Program-made: the position numbers and the translations under genes
The notes under the pieces: model-generated
What the model saw: only the letters and a program-made list of their open reading frames with translations
What the model was told of the DNA's origin: nothing
The model's database searches: none
Shown here: piece after piece, positions 46,826-56,030 of the stretch
Numbering within the stretch: position 1 is the first letter of the stretch
Layout: each line of letters opens with the position of its first letter
Assembly (NCBI RefSeq): GCF_900232995.1
Contig: NZ_OCVX01000001.1
Coordinates: 29,670 to 93,669 of the forward strand
Reading direction: 5' to 3'
DNA from: Mycobacterium simulans
GTDB taxonomy: Bacteria > Actinomycetota > Actinomycetes > Mycobacteriales > Mycobacteriaceae
DNA length: 64,000 bases

Positions 46826-47557
46826 TCAGAGAAGGATGCAGTACGCCGCTTCTTCTGGGGTGGTCTCATCCTCGCCCACTAACGGCGGAGGGCCAACTTC
46901 CAAGATCGCTCCGACCGCTCCACGGAGGTATACGTTCACGGTGTGCGCGGCAAAGCGCATGTTCCGCAAGGCAATCCGCTTCGGCAGATCAAGAACGCAG
47001 ACGCGCACCAGCCCCACCGCGTCGGCATCGTGACGCTTCCACAGGCCAATCGCCAACCGCGACATGAACTCCACGAGTTCCTGGTCCAAAGCGCGTAATT
47101 GGTCGCCCAACTCAGGCGACATCGCCTGATTTAGTACCTCCTCGCGGCGCGTGGTGAACAGCACGGCGGCCGACCGCGGATACTGATCGAGGAGACGGAT
47201 CGATGCCTCCGCCGCCGCAAGCACCGCATCAAAAGGGTTGTGCGCCTGGGCAACCTGACGATTGAGCAGCGCCAGAAAACGGCGCTCTGCACGGATCCAC
47301 ATTCGACCGATCAGCCCGCCGCGCGAGCCGTACGTCCGATAGATCGCACCGTTGGAACAGCCGGCGGCCGTTGTGAGGGCACGAATCGTCAATGCGTCTA
47401 ACCCCGACCGGGCAACAAGGACCTCGACAGAGTCGAGGACCGCGTCGGGATGCTGCAGTTGAGGACTCAGCACACCATTTTCACTGCTTTCCCGCTTTGG
47501 GGCATCGCAAAAACTGGTCGTGGCGGATTGCTTGAGCACTGGCCAAGTCTTGCCCAC
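46826..47557 (-). CDS. TetR-family regulator (paralogue 1)
   Basis: 243 residues with an HTH (LTIRALTTAAGCSNGAIYRT, about 55-74) and helical C-terminal domain. It is clearly paralogous to the regulator at 50447-51187, sharing IYRxxGSRGGLIGRMWIRAE. By alignment with that protein the start may be the GTG at 47473. It is divergent from the SDR gene at 47819, which it may control. Confidence 0.82.
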   Translation of the reverse strand: MGKTWPVLKQSATTSFCDAPKRESSENGVLSPQLQHPDAVLDSVEVLVARSGLDALTIRALTTAAGCSNGAIYRTYGSRGGLIGRMWIRAERRFLALLNRQVAQAHNPFDAVLAAAEASIRLLDQYPRSAAVLFTTRREEVLNQAMSPELGDQLRALDQELVEFMSRLAIGLWKRHDADAVGLVRVCVLDLPKRIALRNMRFAAHTVNVYLRGAVGAILEVGPPPLVGEDETTPEEAAYCILL

Positions 47558-47818
47558 CCGTTGTCATACTCGATTACTCAAGGATTAAATTCCCAGGTCA
47601 CGGTGCCTGCGGCCAATGTTGCGGAACGCTCAGTCCGCGAAGTCGGCGAAGTCGTAAAAGCGGTGCGCGGAAACATGTTTCGTGCACCTACTGCAGGCAC
47701 GCTGCGCCGACTGCTAGTTTCGGTTCGTGCAGTCGCTCTGGCCGGATACGTGATGCGCTATTAGGACGAATCCGACTGAGCCATCGCGCATCCCGGCGCA
47801 GAGTATGGAGAGGACACA

Positions 47819-48652
47819 ATGCACACGAGCCCACTGCTGGCCGACCGAGTCGCGGTGGTGACGGGCGCCGGTGGCGGCATCGGCGCAGCGACCGCGCGGT
47901 TGTTTGCCCGACACGGCGCCCACGTCTTCATCGCCGATATCGACGCCGAGCGCTCCGCGCAGATCGCCGATGAGATCACAATGTCTGGCGGATCGGCGCA
48001 GCTGGTCGTCACCGACGTCCGCGACACTGCACAAGTTGCCATCCTGGCGCGAACGGTGCTGGATCGCTTTGGCCGGGTGGATGTGCTGGTAAACAACGTC
48101 GGGCACTGGCTGCGCCACCCCGGCAATTTCGTGGATACCGACCCGCAACTGTGGGATGAGCTTTATCGGGTGAACATGCACCACGTGTTGTTGGTAACCC
48201 ACGCGTTCCTGCCGACGATGATCGACCAAAACGCTGGGTCGATCGTCAATGTCTCCTCCGTCGAAGGATTGAGTGGCTACCCCGAGGATCCGGTCTACGC
48301 CGCCTTCAAAGCCGCCGTCATCCACTTCACCCGCAGCCTTGCGGTGCAAGTCGGTCGCGACGGTGTGCGGGTCAACGCGATTAGCCCCGACGTCACCGAA
48401 TCGCTGCAAGTGCCCTACTCGCAGTGGCTATCGGACCAGGAGCAGCGGCAGTGGCCACAATGGGTTCCGGTCGGACGGATGGGGCTGCCCGACGACCAGG
48501 CCCGGGTGATTCTTTTCCTGGCGTCGGACCTATCGGCATTCGTCACCGGCCACACGATCCCGACCGACGGCGGCACCAGCGCGGCGGGCGGCTGGTACCG
48601 GTCGTCACGCCCAACCGGCAGAGCATGGACGAATCGCCCTGTCGCGCCCTGA
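47819..48652 (+). CDS. Short-chain dehydrogenase/reductase
   Basis: 277 residues. TGAGGGIGAATARLF, VNNVGHW (instead of NNAG), VSSVEGLSG and YAAFKAAVIHFTRS with the Tyr/Lys pair define a classical SDR. The C-terminal extension after GGTSAAGGW is about 20 residues longer than usual and arginine-rich. It is flanked by two paralogous TetR genes. The substrate is unknown; a steroid or lipid alcohol is plausible given the KstR-like box downstream. Confidence 0.85.
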   Translation: MHTSPLLADRVAVVTGAGGGIGAATARLFARHGAHVFIADIDAERSAQIADEITMSGGSAQLVVTDVRDTAQVAILARTVLDRFGRVDVLVNNVGHWLRHPGNFVDTDPQLWDELYRVNMHHVLLVTHAFLPTMIDQNAGSIVNVSSVEGLSGYPEDPVYAAFKAAVIHFTRSLAVQVGRDGVRVNAISPDVTESLQVPYSQWLSDQEQRQWPQWVPVGRMGLPDDQARVILFLASDLSAFVTGHTIPTDGGTSAAGGWYRSSRPTGRAWTNRPVAP

Positions 48653-49067
48653 CCGAAGCCTGCGCGTGGATCACCTGGGCTGGCGACGGAAGTTAGGACC
48701 TGCCCCGCGGCCTCGGCCCGGCCGGTAGAACGTGTTACAGTTTGCCAATCGCGGCCGAGGTCCGGGGGCCACCCGGGCGTTGCGCGTAAGGAGGTCCGCA
48801 TTCGGCGAGAAGTCCAGCGGCCGAAGCGAACTGAGACCGCGACGATGACTAAGTCGCGGTCATTAGCGCGCGGTGGCGTCGCGCATGCGGTTGCTGTCGC
48901 TGTGGGCCGCCGCCTGGCTGGTGTGGGTCCGACTGCCAGTCGGCCGCGGCTGGATAGTTTGGTGGAAACGCGCGGCCTGCAACGCTCACCCGGTTATCAG
49001 GGTCTCGATAGGGTGCCGCGCTTTGCCCCCGGGCCCGATGCAGGACCACGGGGAGGCGGCAACTGAC
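48653..49067. other. Intergenic region with KstR-like box
   Basis: Besides the operator at 48726-48739, an AAGGAGGT ribosome-like site (48788-48795) is followed by no long frame, which suggests that the start of a lost gene remains here. A frame open from 48873 into the next gene adds a hydrophobic N terminus (LLSLWAAAWLVWVRL), but the ATG at 49068 has the better site. Confidence 0.45.
48726..48739. promoter_or_regulatory. KstR-like operator
   Basis: TAGAACGTGTTACA matches the published KstR motif TNNAACNNGTTNNA at every fixed position. KstR represses cholesterol-catabolism genes in mycobacteria and is released by cholesterol-derived CoA esters. The site lies upstream of the FAD oxidoreductase and downstream of the SDR. 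Confidence 0.6.
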
Positions 49068-50192
49068 ATGAGCCGCAGGTGCGTTGTCATCGCGGGGCTG
49101 GGCGACGTAGGCATCTTGGCCGCGATCCGGCTGTCTCCGGACTTCGACGTCGTCGGGATCTCGGTGAAACCCGCGTTGGTAAGCGGTCAAGAACTTGGCG
49201 TACGTCTGTCGCGTCCCGAGGATTGGGCCCGCGATTACTGGATTCCATTCGACAGATTTCGGCGTTTGGATCGAGTACGCACGATTCAGGCCACGCTGAC
49301 GGGCGTGGACCTGGCGGCCCGAACCGTATTCGGTCGTAGCGACGATGGCGCAACGATCGCCGAAACGTATGACGCGCTGGTCATCTCAACGGGCGTCAGC
49401 AACGGCTTCTGGCGGCGGCCGATCCTGCAGTCGGCAGCCGAGATCGGCGCAGACCTACACGCTGCGCACGTGCGGGTAGCCGCCGCCAAATCGGTGATCG
49501 TCGTGGGTGGCGGCGCGGCAGCGATCACCAGCGCCGCCAACATCGCCACCACCTGGCCAGACAAACGGATCGACCTGTACTTCCCCGGAGACCGCGCACT
49601 GGGTGCCTATCACCCGCGGATTTGGAAACGCATCCACGACCGACTGACCGGCCTCGGCGTGGGTGTCCATTCGGGACATCGCGCTGTCGTCTCAAACGAC
49701 TACGCGGGCAATCAAATCACCAACGAACCTGTCCGATGGACCACCGGACAACCACCGGCCTCCGCCGATGCAGTGCTGTGGGCTATCGGGCGGGTAAAAC
49801 CCAACAGTGACTGGTTGCCGCCGGAACTGCTCGATGAACGCGGGTTCGTTCGGGTGACGCCCCAGCTGCGGGTGCCCGGTCATCGTGATGTCTTCGCGGT
49901 CGGGGACATTGCGGCAACCGACCCGCTTCGCAGCTCCGCGCGCAATCGTGGGGATGCAGTGGTGGCCCACAACATCCGCGCCGAGTTCGCAGGTCGACGG
50001 CTGCGCACCTTCCGGACGCCGGGACGACGGTGGGGTTCACTACTGGGGATACAGCCCGACGGACTGGAGGTCTTCCTACCCACCGGCCAGGCGTTCCGTC
50101 TACCGTCATGGTCGGTTGACTGGGTGGTGATGCCGTGGATCGTTCGATGGGGCATGTATCGGGGTGTGCGAGAAAACGATCCATTCCGATGA
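49068..50192 (+). CDS. FAD/NAD(P)-binding oxidoreductase (FSP1/AIFM2-like)
   Basis: 374 residues. Two dinucleotide folds: VVIAGLGDVGILAAIR at the start and SVIVVGGGAAAITSAANIA (about 143-161), plus DVFAVGDIAAT near residue 280, which contacts FAD. The layout is that of NADH:quinone oxidoreductases and AIFM2-like proteins. The C terminus is hydrophobic/aromatic (PSWSVDWVVMPWIVRWG) and may bind membrane. GGGAGG lies 11 bases before the ATG. Confidence 0.8.
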   Translation: MSRRCVVIAGLGDVGILAAIRLSPDFDVVGISVKPALVSGQELGVRLSRPEDWARDYWIPFDRFRRLDRVRTIQATLTGVDLAARTVFGRSDDGATIAETYDALVISTGVSNGFWRRPILQSAAEIGADLHAAHVRVAAAKSVIVVGGGAAAITSAANIATTWPDKRIDLYFPGDRALGAYHPRIWKRIHDRLTGLGVGVHSGHRAVVSNDYAGNQITNEPVRWTTGQPPASADAVLWAIGRVKPNSDWLPPELLDERGFVRVTPQLRVPGHRDVFAVGDIAATDPLRSSARNRGDAVVAHNIRAEFAGRRLRTFRTPGRRWGSLLGIQPDGLEVFLPTGQAFRLPSWSVDWVVMPWIVRWGMYRGVRENDPFR

Positions 50193-50220
50193 CGCCTACG
50201 GTAGGTGAGGAGTCGCAGCG

Positions 50221-50561
50221 GTGGAGATGTGGGAACTTGTTGCCCGCGAACAGATCCGGAACACCCTCGCGCGGTACAACTGGTCCGGCGACGCCGGACG
50301 GCTCGATGAGCTTGCGCAGACGTTCTGCGCTGACGGCGTCCTCGAGATACGCGGCTTTGAGCCCTCACCGGTTTGACTCCCGACCAGGCGCACGTCTCGT
50401 CGTACTTCACCGTCGTCACTCCGATCGGGCTCGACCATTTCGGCCGCTACCGTGACACGTTGGCGCCCGAGGGTGACAGCTGGCTGATCCGGCATCGAAA
50501 AGTGTCGACCGACTGGGCGGCCCCCAATTCCGAGATGGCCCGGCAAACTTCCGGCTGCTGA
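50221..50561 (+). pseudogene. SnoaL/NTF2-like protein remnant
   Basis: A GTG frame at 50221 encodes WELVAREQIRNTLARYNWSG and about 30 further residues of a SnoaL-like domain before a TGA at 50374-50376. A second frame then gives SYFTVVTPIGLDHFGRYRDT and GDSWLIRHRKVSTDWAAPNS, the family's C-terminal half. About 45 middle residues are lost and the frame changes at the junction. It cannot encode a working enzyme. Confidence 0.75.
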
Positions 50562-51187
50562 CGTATCGTCGGCATCTCGTCACGACGGTTGGGCAACGCC
50601 GGTGGCCCAATTTCCAAGACAGCCCGCACCGCACCGCGCAGATATTCGTCTACGACTGATGGTGCAAATCCTATGTCCTGCAAGGCGATCCACTTCGGAA
50701 GATCAAGGATGCAGACCGCGATCAGGTCGAGCGCCGCGGCATCGCTACGATGCCACAGGTCCAGCGCTAGCCGAGACATGATTTCCCCGAGTTCATGGGC
50801 CAGAGCGCGTAGTTGGTTGCTGGCCTCGGTTGGCATCGGCTGACTCAAAATTTCTTCGCGATGCACCCTAGACAAGACCGCCGCTGATATCGGGTGCAGC
50901 TGGGGGTAGCGGATCGAAGCCTCCGCGGCCGCAACCACCGCGTCAACTGGGTTGTCCGCTTGGGCAACAAGGCTTTTCAAAAGTTCCAGGAAGCGGCATT
51001 CCGCGCGAATCCACATTCGGCCAATAAGTCCGCCGCGCGATCCGAACGCGCGGTAAATCCCGCCGTTAGAAAACCCGGTGGCTTTTGTCAGTGTCCGGAT
51101 TGTCAATGCGTCTAAGCCAGCCTTGGCAACAAGAGCCTCGACGCAGTCGATGACGTCGTCGGGATGCTGCAACCGAGGAGTTACCAC
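50447..51187 (-). CDS. TetR-family regulator (paralogue 2)
   Basis: 246 residues, HTH LTIRTLTKATGFSNGGIYRA near 24-43, closely related to the protein at 46826-47557 through the HTH and most of the ligand domain (VCVLDLPK/VCILDLPK, YLRGAV.A.LE.GPP). The last ~40 residues have no counterpart in the paralogue and are read antisense through the SnoaL remnant, so the original stop was probably lost by the deletion that broke that gene. GTG start with GGAG just before it. Confidence 0.82.
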   Translation of the reverse strand: MVTPRLQHPDDVIDCVEALVAKAGLDALTIRTLTKATGFSNGGIYRAFGSRGGLIGRMWIRAECRFLELLKSLVAQADNPVDAVVAAAEASIRYPQLHPISAAVLSRVHREEILSQPMPTEASNQLRALAHELGEIMSRLALDLWHRSDAAALDLIAVCILDLPKWIALQDIGFAPSVVDEYLRGAVRAVLEIGPPALPNRRDEMPTIRQQPEVCRAISELGAAQSVDTFRCRISQLSPSGANVSR

Positions 51188-51285
51188 AGCTCCATTGCTC
51201 CTTACTCACAACTCTGCCTCCGCCAAATCGAGCCCCTCAGCCGTAGATGGTGCCTGCCTGCTGGCGCGACGCCATTGTCAAGCTA

Positions 51286-54228
51286 TTAAATTCCCTGCTC
51301 ACAGGGCTGGGCGGCGTGTTCAACATGCCACTGCAGGCTTGATCGCGCCCGCGCGAAAACCGCCGCGCTGCTGCTCGGCACACCGACGGTGTCGAGGCAG
51401 GCTGCTCCCAGCCGATCGAAAACGACATCCAGCTGGGACGGCGTCAATGGCGACGGTTTGCCCGCATTCATCAGAGCGCGGTGCAGGAAGGCAGCATCGT
51501 TGTGGTTGCCGAGCCGGAACAACAACCGCGTGACGTAGCGTAGGGCGACCCACTGCTCGGTCACATCGCCGAACCGGTCCCAATGATCAAGGACCGCGCT
51601 CAACATCTGCGCCGCCGCTCGCGGTTCCCCGTGGACGGCACGGGTCGCCGCGGCTCCCATCAGCGCGGTGCCATACACCCAATAGTTCTGGACACCCGCG
51701 GCCAGCCGCGCGGCATCGTCGAACAAGCCCAGCGCCCGTTCGGGTTCGGACCTTCTCAGTAGATAACCGAGCGCAAAGTAGGCCAACGCCTGTGTCGTTG
51801 GGTTAGCCGTGTCGTTTGCCACCTCCACCGCCTCCTGCGCAGACGACAGGGCTGTGTCGGGATGTCCCAGCAGTGCCTGACAGATCGTGAAGAGATAGAG
51901 GGTCCAGCCCAGCCTTATGCGGTCGGATTCGCGCCGGGCGCGCTCCGCCTCGGCTTCCCAGTACGCCGATGCTCCCTGGGTGTCACCCTCGAAAAGCGCA
52001 ATATCGGCCAGCACGTCTGTCGGGTACACCACGCGCGCGGTGCCGCGGAGCGGGCGCCGCTTCCGCGCCAAGGCCGCCAGAGATTTTGCATGAGAAAAGT
52101 CGGCATGATTCCACGCGACCCGGGCGGCCGCGCCCACCACAGCGGGGAACAGCGGATGATCAGGATCGGCGATGGCGATTACTTGTTCGGCCACAGCGGC
52201 CTCTTCATACCCGATGCGCCAGCCCAGGACCTCCGGCGTTGCGGCGCCCAATCGCAGCGCGACGTCGGTGTCGTGTTCATCCATTGCGTGATCCAACGCC
52301 GTGCGCAGATTGTCGTAATCGGGCAATACCCGCTCAACCCAGTCCCGTTCCTGCGGGCTTTGCATGCCGGCCCCTGCGCGCTCGGCCAGTTCGGCGAAGT
52401 AGACCGCATGCCGCATCGTGTACTGCGCTTCAATTCCGCTCTCTTGCAAGCGCTCTCGTCCGAAGGTGCGCAGAGTTTCCAACACACCATAACGTGTCCG
52501 GTCGGTGATACTGCGGACGACGACCATCGACTTGTCGACCAGACCTGACAGCAACTTGAGCGTGTCGCGCTCGGCCGCCCCGTCGGCGCCGCACACTCGG
52601 TGGGCAGCTTCAAGGTCGAAAGAGCCGGCGAAAACCGAAAGCCGCGCGAAAAACGCTTGCTCGGTTTCGGTGAGCAGTTGGTACGACCACGCGATCGTCG
52701 CGGCCAAACTCTGTTGGCGCGGATGGGCTCCGTGCACCCAACCGTCCAACAGACGCAGGTCGTCCAATCGTCGCGCCAGGTCGAGGGTGCTCATAATCCG
52801 CATCCGCGCTGCCGCCAGCTCCACGCCAAGAGGCAGGCAATCCACCCGCGAACAGATCTCGGCGACGACACCGGCTGGTTGGTCGTCCAGGGTGAAGTCC
52901 GGTCTGCTGGCCTTGGCGCGATCGGCGAACAATCGGATTGCGTCTTCGGCGGGAAGCGGTGGAACGACGACGATTTGCTCACCCTCTACGCCGAGCGGTT
53001 GCCTGCTAGTCGCCAACACCGATACGCGGGGGCAGTTTTGAACGATCCGGGCCACCAACCCCGCGGCCGCGTCTAGCACGTGTTCGCAGTTGTCGAGCAG
53101 CAATAGGACCTCGTGCGCACGAAGGTATTCGATCACCGATTCCTCGAGATCCAGGCCTTGCTGGCGCCACACCCGGCCCGCCGCCGCGACGACCGAGCCT
53201 ATGGCGTTGCCGTGGTCTAGCGGACCTAGTTCGCAGATCCACACACCGGCAGCGAAACGGGTCTGTTCGCGTCGCGCGACCTCCACGGCCAGCCGCGTCT
53301 TGCCGACACCGCCGACCCCGGTGAGGGTTATCAACGGGCCCTTGTGCAGTGCGTCGGTGATCTGGCTCAACTCGTGTTCGTGGCCGATAAACCTGGTCGC
53401 GCGCCGCAACAGACCTGAATGTGCGCGCTCGGCGGTCAGTGGGTGCACCAGGACCTGATCGACCGGCGTCGCTGCGGGTACCGCCGTCTCGCCGGCGAGA
53501 ATCTGCTGATGCACCTGCCGCAGCGCGGGCCCAGGGTCAATGCCAAGCTCTTCGACGAGCCGGTCCCGGATCCGGCGGTAGGTGTCCAGCGCATCGGCTT
53601 GCCGGCCGCAGCGGTACTGCGCCAGCATCAACTGCCCGGCAAGGCGTTCGTCGAGAGGCTGGGTGACCTGCGCCGCGGCCAACTCGACCAGCACAGCGTC
53701 ATGTCGACCGATGCGCAGTGCGACATCGTTGCGATCCAGTTCCACCGATAGCCGCTCCGCCTGTAGAGCGGTGCGGAGGTTGTTTATCCATGGAGTGTTC
53801 AGCAACACGAAAGGCTCACCGGACCAGATCGCAAGCGCTCGGTCATACAAGTCCGCGGCCTCATGCGGATCCGCGCTGGCCCGGGCGCGGGCGACCATGG
53901 ACCGGAAGCGATGCAGATCCACCGTCAACGGGTCGGCGGTAAGAACATATCCCCCGAGATCGCGCGAAATCGTCACGTCCTCGGCGTCGGCGAGCAGATG
54001 CCGCAACCGATGCACGTACACCGCCAGGGTATTTCGGACGCGATGTGGCGGCCGATCCGACCACACCCGATCGACCAACTGATCCAACAGGACGGGACGG
54101 TTCACATCGACCAGCAGCGCGACTAGTACGCAACGCTGGCGGGCAGGGCCGATATCCAGTCGCCGCCCGTCAACGAGGACTCGTGTGCCACCGAACAACC
54201 GGAACTCGACCGTCAACCGGGTACACAC
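51286..54228 (-). CDS. Large SARP/BTAD regulator with NB-ARC ATPase and TPR region
   Basis: About 980 residues. N-terminal OmpR-type DNA-binding domain (VEFRLFGGTRVLVDGRRLD onward), bacterial transcriptional activator domain (about 90-235), an NB-ARC-like ATPase (P-loop GVGGVGKTRLA, LLLLDNCEHVLD, ATSRQPLG) and a long helical TPR-like C terminus. This is the AfsR/SARP type of STAND regulator that switches on secondary metabolism or surface pathways after a signal. The start is uncertain: GTG 54228 is chosen; the frame extends to 54459. Confidence 0.85.
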   Translation of the reverse strand: MCTRLTVEFRLFGGTRVLVDGRRLDIGPARQRCVLVALLVDVNRPVLLDQLVDRVWSDRPPHRVRNTLAVYVHRLRHLLADAEDVTISRDLGGYVLTADPLTVDLHRFRSMVARARASADPHEAADLYDRALAIWSGEPFVLLNTPWINNLRTALQAERLSVELDRNDVALRIGRHDAVLVELAAAQVTQPLDERLAGQLMLAQYRCGRQADALDTYRRIRDRLVEELGIDPGPALRQVHQQILAGETAVPAATPVDQVLVHPLTAERAHSGLLRRATRFIGHEHELSQITDALHKGPLITLTGVGGVGKTRLAVEVARREQTRFAAGVWICELGPLDHGNAIGSVVAAAGRVWRQQGLDLEESVIEYLRAHEVLLLLDNCEHVLDAAAGLVARIVQNCPRVSVLATSRQPLGVEGEQIVVVPPLPAEDAIRLFADRAKASRPDFTLDDQPAGVVAEICSRVDCLPLGVELAAARMRIMSTLDLARRLDDLRLLDGWVHGAHPRQQSLAATIAWSYQLLTETEQAFFARLSVFAGSFDLEAAHRVCGADGAAERDTLKLLSGLVDKSMVVVRSITDRTRYGVLETLRTFGRERLQESGIEAQYTMRHAVYFAELAERAGAGMQSPQERDWVERVLPDYDNLRTALDHAMDEHDTDVALRLGAATPEVLGWRIGYEEAAVAEQVIAIADPDHPLFPAVVGAAARVAWNHADFSHAKSLAALARKRRPLRGTARVVYPTDVLADIALFEGDTQGASAYWEAEAERARRESDRIRLGWTLYLFTICQALLGHPDTALSSAQEAVEVANDTANPTTQALAYFALGYLLRRSEPERALGLFDDAARLAAGVQNYWVYGTALMGAAATRAVHGEPRAAAQMLSAVLDHWDRFGDVTEQWVALRYVTRLLFRLGNHNDAAFLHRALMNAGKPSPLTPSQLDVVFDRLGAACLDTVGVPSSSAAVFARARSSLQWHVEHAAQPCEQGI

Positions 54229-54530
54229 CCTTTCTGCCACAGTGCATACCAAACGCAGGTATCGCCTAGCATACGACGATTCCGGGTGTCTCCTGGGCCA
54301 GGTCATTACCCAGCTGTTCGCAACGACGATGAACACGTTGCATGCAACGGAATCTCGATGCGGAGCGCGATCGGAGGAACGCTCCAATAGTCGCATCCGT
54401 AATATCGTCGTCGTCTCCTTGTGTTGAATTACTGTGTGCTTTAGTCGATTCCGATACAACCGAAAGCCCTGATGTGTGAGACATCGTCCGCTCCAACAGA
54501 TTTAGTTCGGCACAGCCCCGGATCTGCTCT

Positions 54531-55367
54531 ATGACGTCTACGGCGAGACCTCATACGGCGGTCTGTTGGTGTGGCAATCCGGCCCGTCGCGAGCCCTTAC
54601 GCGGACGCCCCCGCCGGTGCCGGTGGTGCGCGCCAATCCGGAGCGTTAGATTTTTCCCAGATGCGGTAAATCTGGTGATCGTGAGCGTGAGAAATTCGTT
54701 GGGTCGTCCTGGCTACCGACGTGGCTTGCCCGCTGCCCCGGTCGACGGCAATGCCGTCTCATCCGGTCGGTCGCGGTGGATGTCGCGAATCTTGACCGGT
54801 GTCGTCCTGGTTGCCCTCCTTGTCGGCGGGCTCACCTTCGTCGGGGTGCGGTCGACACAGCACCGCGACACCGTGCCGGCGCAGTCCGCTCAACCGTCTC
54901 CGCCGGCTCCCCCACGCCCAACGTCGATCGGCGTCGCAATCGCGGGATGTTACAACCGTTCGGTCCCACCGGCCGACCGTCCCATAAAGCTCAACATCGT
55001 GGGATGCGCCAGTACAGCCGTTGCACTGCAAGACATATCGTGGACCTCCTGGGGACCGCAAGGGGCCGACGGCACCGGCACCGCCGTTTTCAAGATCTGC
55101 CAGCCGACCTGCGCCAGCGGCTACCAACTCACCAACCAGGTGGTAATCCATGCTTGGAATCCGCAGCCGCCGCGGGCCAACTCGGGATGCCCGGTCGGCC
55201 TCAGAGTATTTGCTGACATGATCCTGGCGTTCCCGAAAGGGACCCCGCCAGCCACCGCGCAAGAAATGAACACCCAGTACCAGGGGATGCCAGCGGTCCA
55301 CTACACCAACTACTCCGTCGCCAGCCCCCGTGACGGCCAATTCATCGGTTACACCTTCTGCGACTGA
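54531..55367 (+). CDS. Membrane-anchored secreted protein of unknown function
   Basis: One membrane helix (about residues 85-105 of the long frame) leads to a Pro-rich linker and an extracytoplasmic domain of about 150 residues with six cysteines. The first ~80 residues are cysteine- and arginine-rich (CWCGN, CRWC) and may be a zinc-binding head or may not be translated; GTG 54681 or ATG 54780 are alternatives. It is divergent from the SARP gene. No family is recognised. Confidence 0.55.
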   Translation: MTSTARPHTAVCWCGNPARREPLRGRPRRCRWCAPIRSVRFFPDAVNLVIVSVRNSLGRPGYRRGLPAAPVDGNAVSSGRSRWMSRILTGVVLVALLVGGLTFVGVRSTQHRDTVPAQSAQPSPPAPPRPTSIGVAIAGCYNRSVPPADRPIKLNIVGCASTAVALQDISWTSWGPQGADGTGTAVFKICQPTCASGYQLTNQVVIHAWNPQPPRANSGCPVGLRVFADMILAFPKGTPPATAQEMNTQYQGMPAVHYTNYSVASPRDGQFIGYTFCD

Positions 55368-55436
55368 ATCCGGCCATGGTTCGGCGGGGTTCCGAATTTG
55401 CGGTACGTTCCGAGCTACCCGTCCTACAGTGGATGC

Positions 55437-56027
55437 GTGGACGACCGACCCGGGCTTCGGCTCAACCGCAGAACATTCGTGGGGGCGTCCGCCGCCCTGG
55501 GCGGCGCCGTCGCCGCCACCACCACGGTCGCCGGATCTGACCGCACCGATCATGACCAAAGCCATACCACCGTCGTGCACGCCGAGATCAACGGTGAGCA
55601 CCGCCAAATCACCGTCGACAACCGCACCTCGTTGCTTGACATGTTGCGCGAGCGAGCGGGACTACCCGGGACCAAGAAGGGCTGCGACCAGGGCGCGTGC
55701 GGGTCGTGCACCGTGCTGGTCGACGGTCGCCGGATCAACTCCTGCCTGACCCTGGCGGTAATGCACGACGGAGCGCGGATCACCACCATCGAAGGCTTGG
55801 CCGAACACGGCCGACTCCATCCACTGCAACAGGCGTTCATCGATGAGGACGCGTTCCAGTGCGGTTACTGCACGCCCGGCCAAATCATGTCCGGTATCGG
55901 GTGTATCGCTGAAGGGCACGCGGGTTCCGCAGCGGAAATACGAGAGTGGATGAGCGGCAACATTTGTCGCTGCGGTGCCTACCCAAACATCGTCAACGCA
56001 GTCGCAAGTGCGGCGCGGAACCTTTAG
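55437..56027 (+). CDS. Molybdenum aldehyde oxidoreductase, [2Fe-2S] subunit (PaoA-like)
   Basis: 196 residues. A Tat signal (NRRTFVGASAALGG) precedes a ferredoxin domain with cysteines GCDQGACGSCTVL and a later C; a second cluster domain has CGYCTPGQIMSG and GNICRCGAYPN. This is the small subunit of xanthine-dehydrogenase-family enzymes, and with a signal peptide it matches PaoA of the periplasmic aldehyde oxidoreductase. The GTG at 55437 is chosen. The FAD-subunit gene starts three bases after its stop. Confidence 0.9.
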   Translation: MDDRPGLRLNRRTFVGASAALGGAVAATTTVAGSDRTDHDQSHTTVVHAEINGEHRQITVDNRTSLLDMLRERAGLPGTKKGCDQGACGSCTVLVDGRRINSCLTLAVMHDGARITTIEGLAEHGRLHPLQQAFIDEDAFQCGYCTPGQIMSGIGCIAEGHAGSAAEIREWMSGNICRCGAYPNIVNAVASAARNL

Positions 56028-56030
56028 CAC

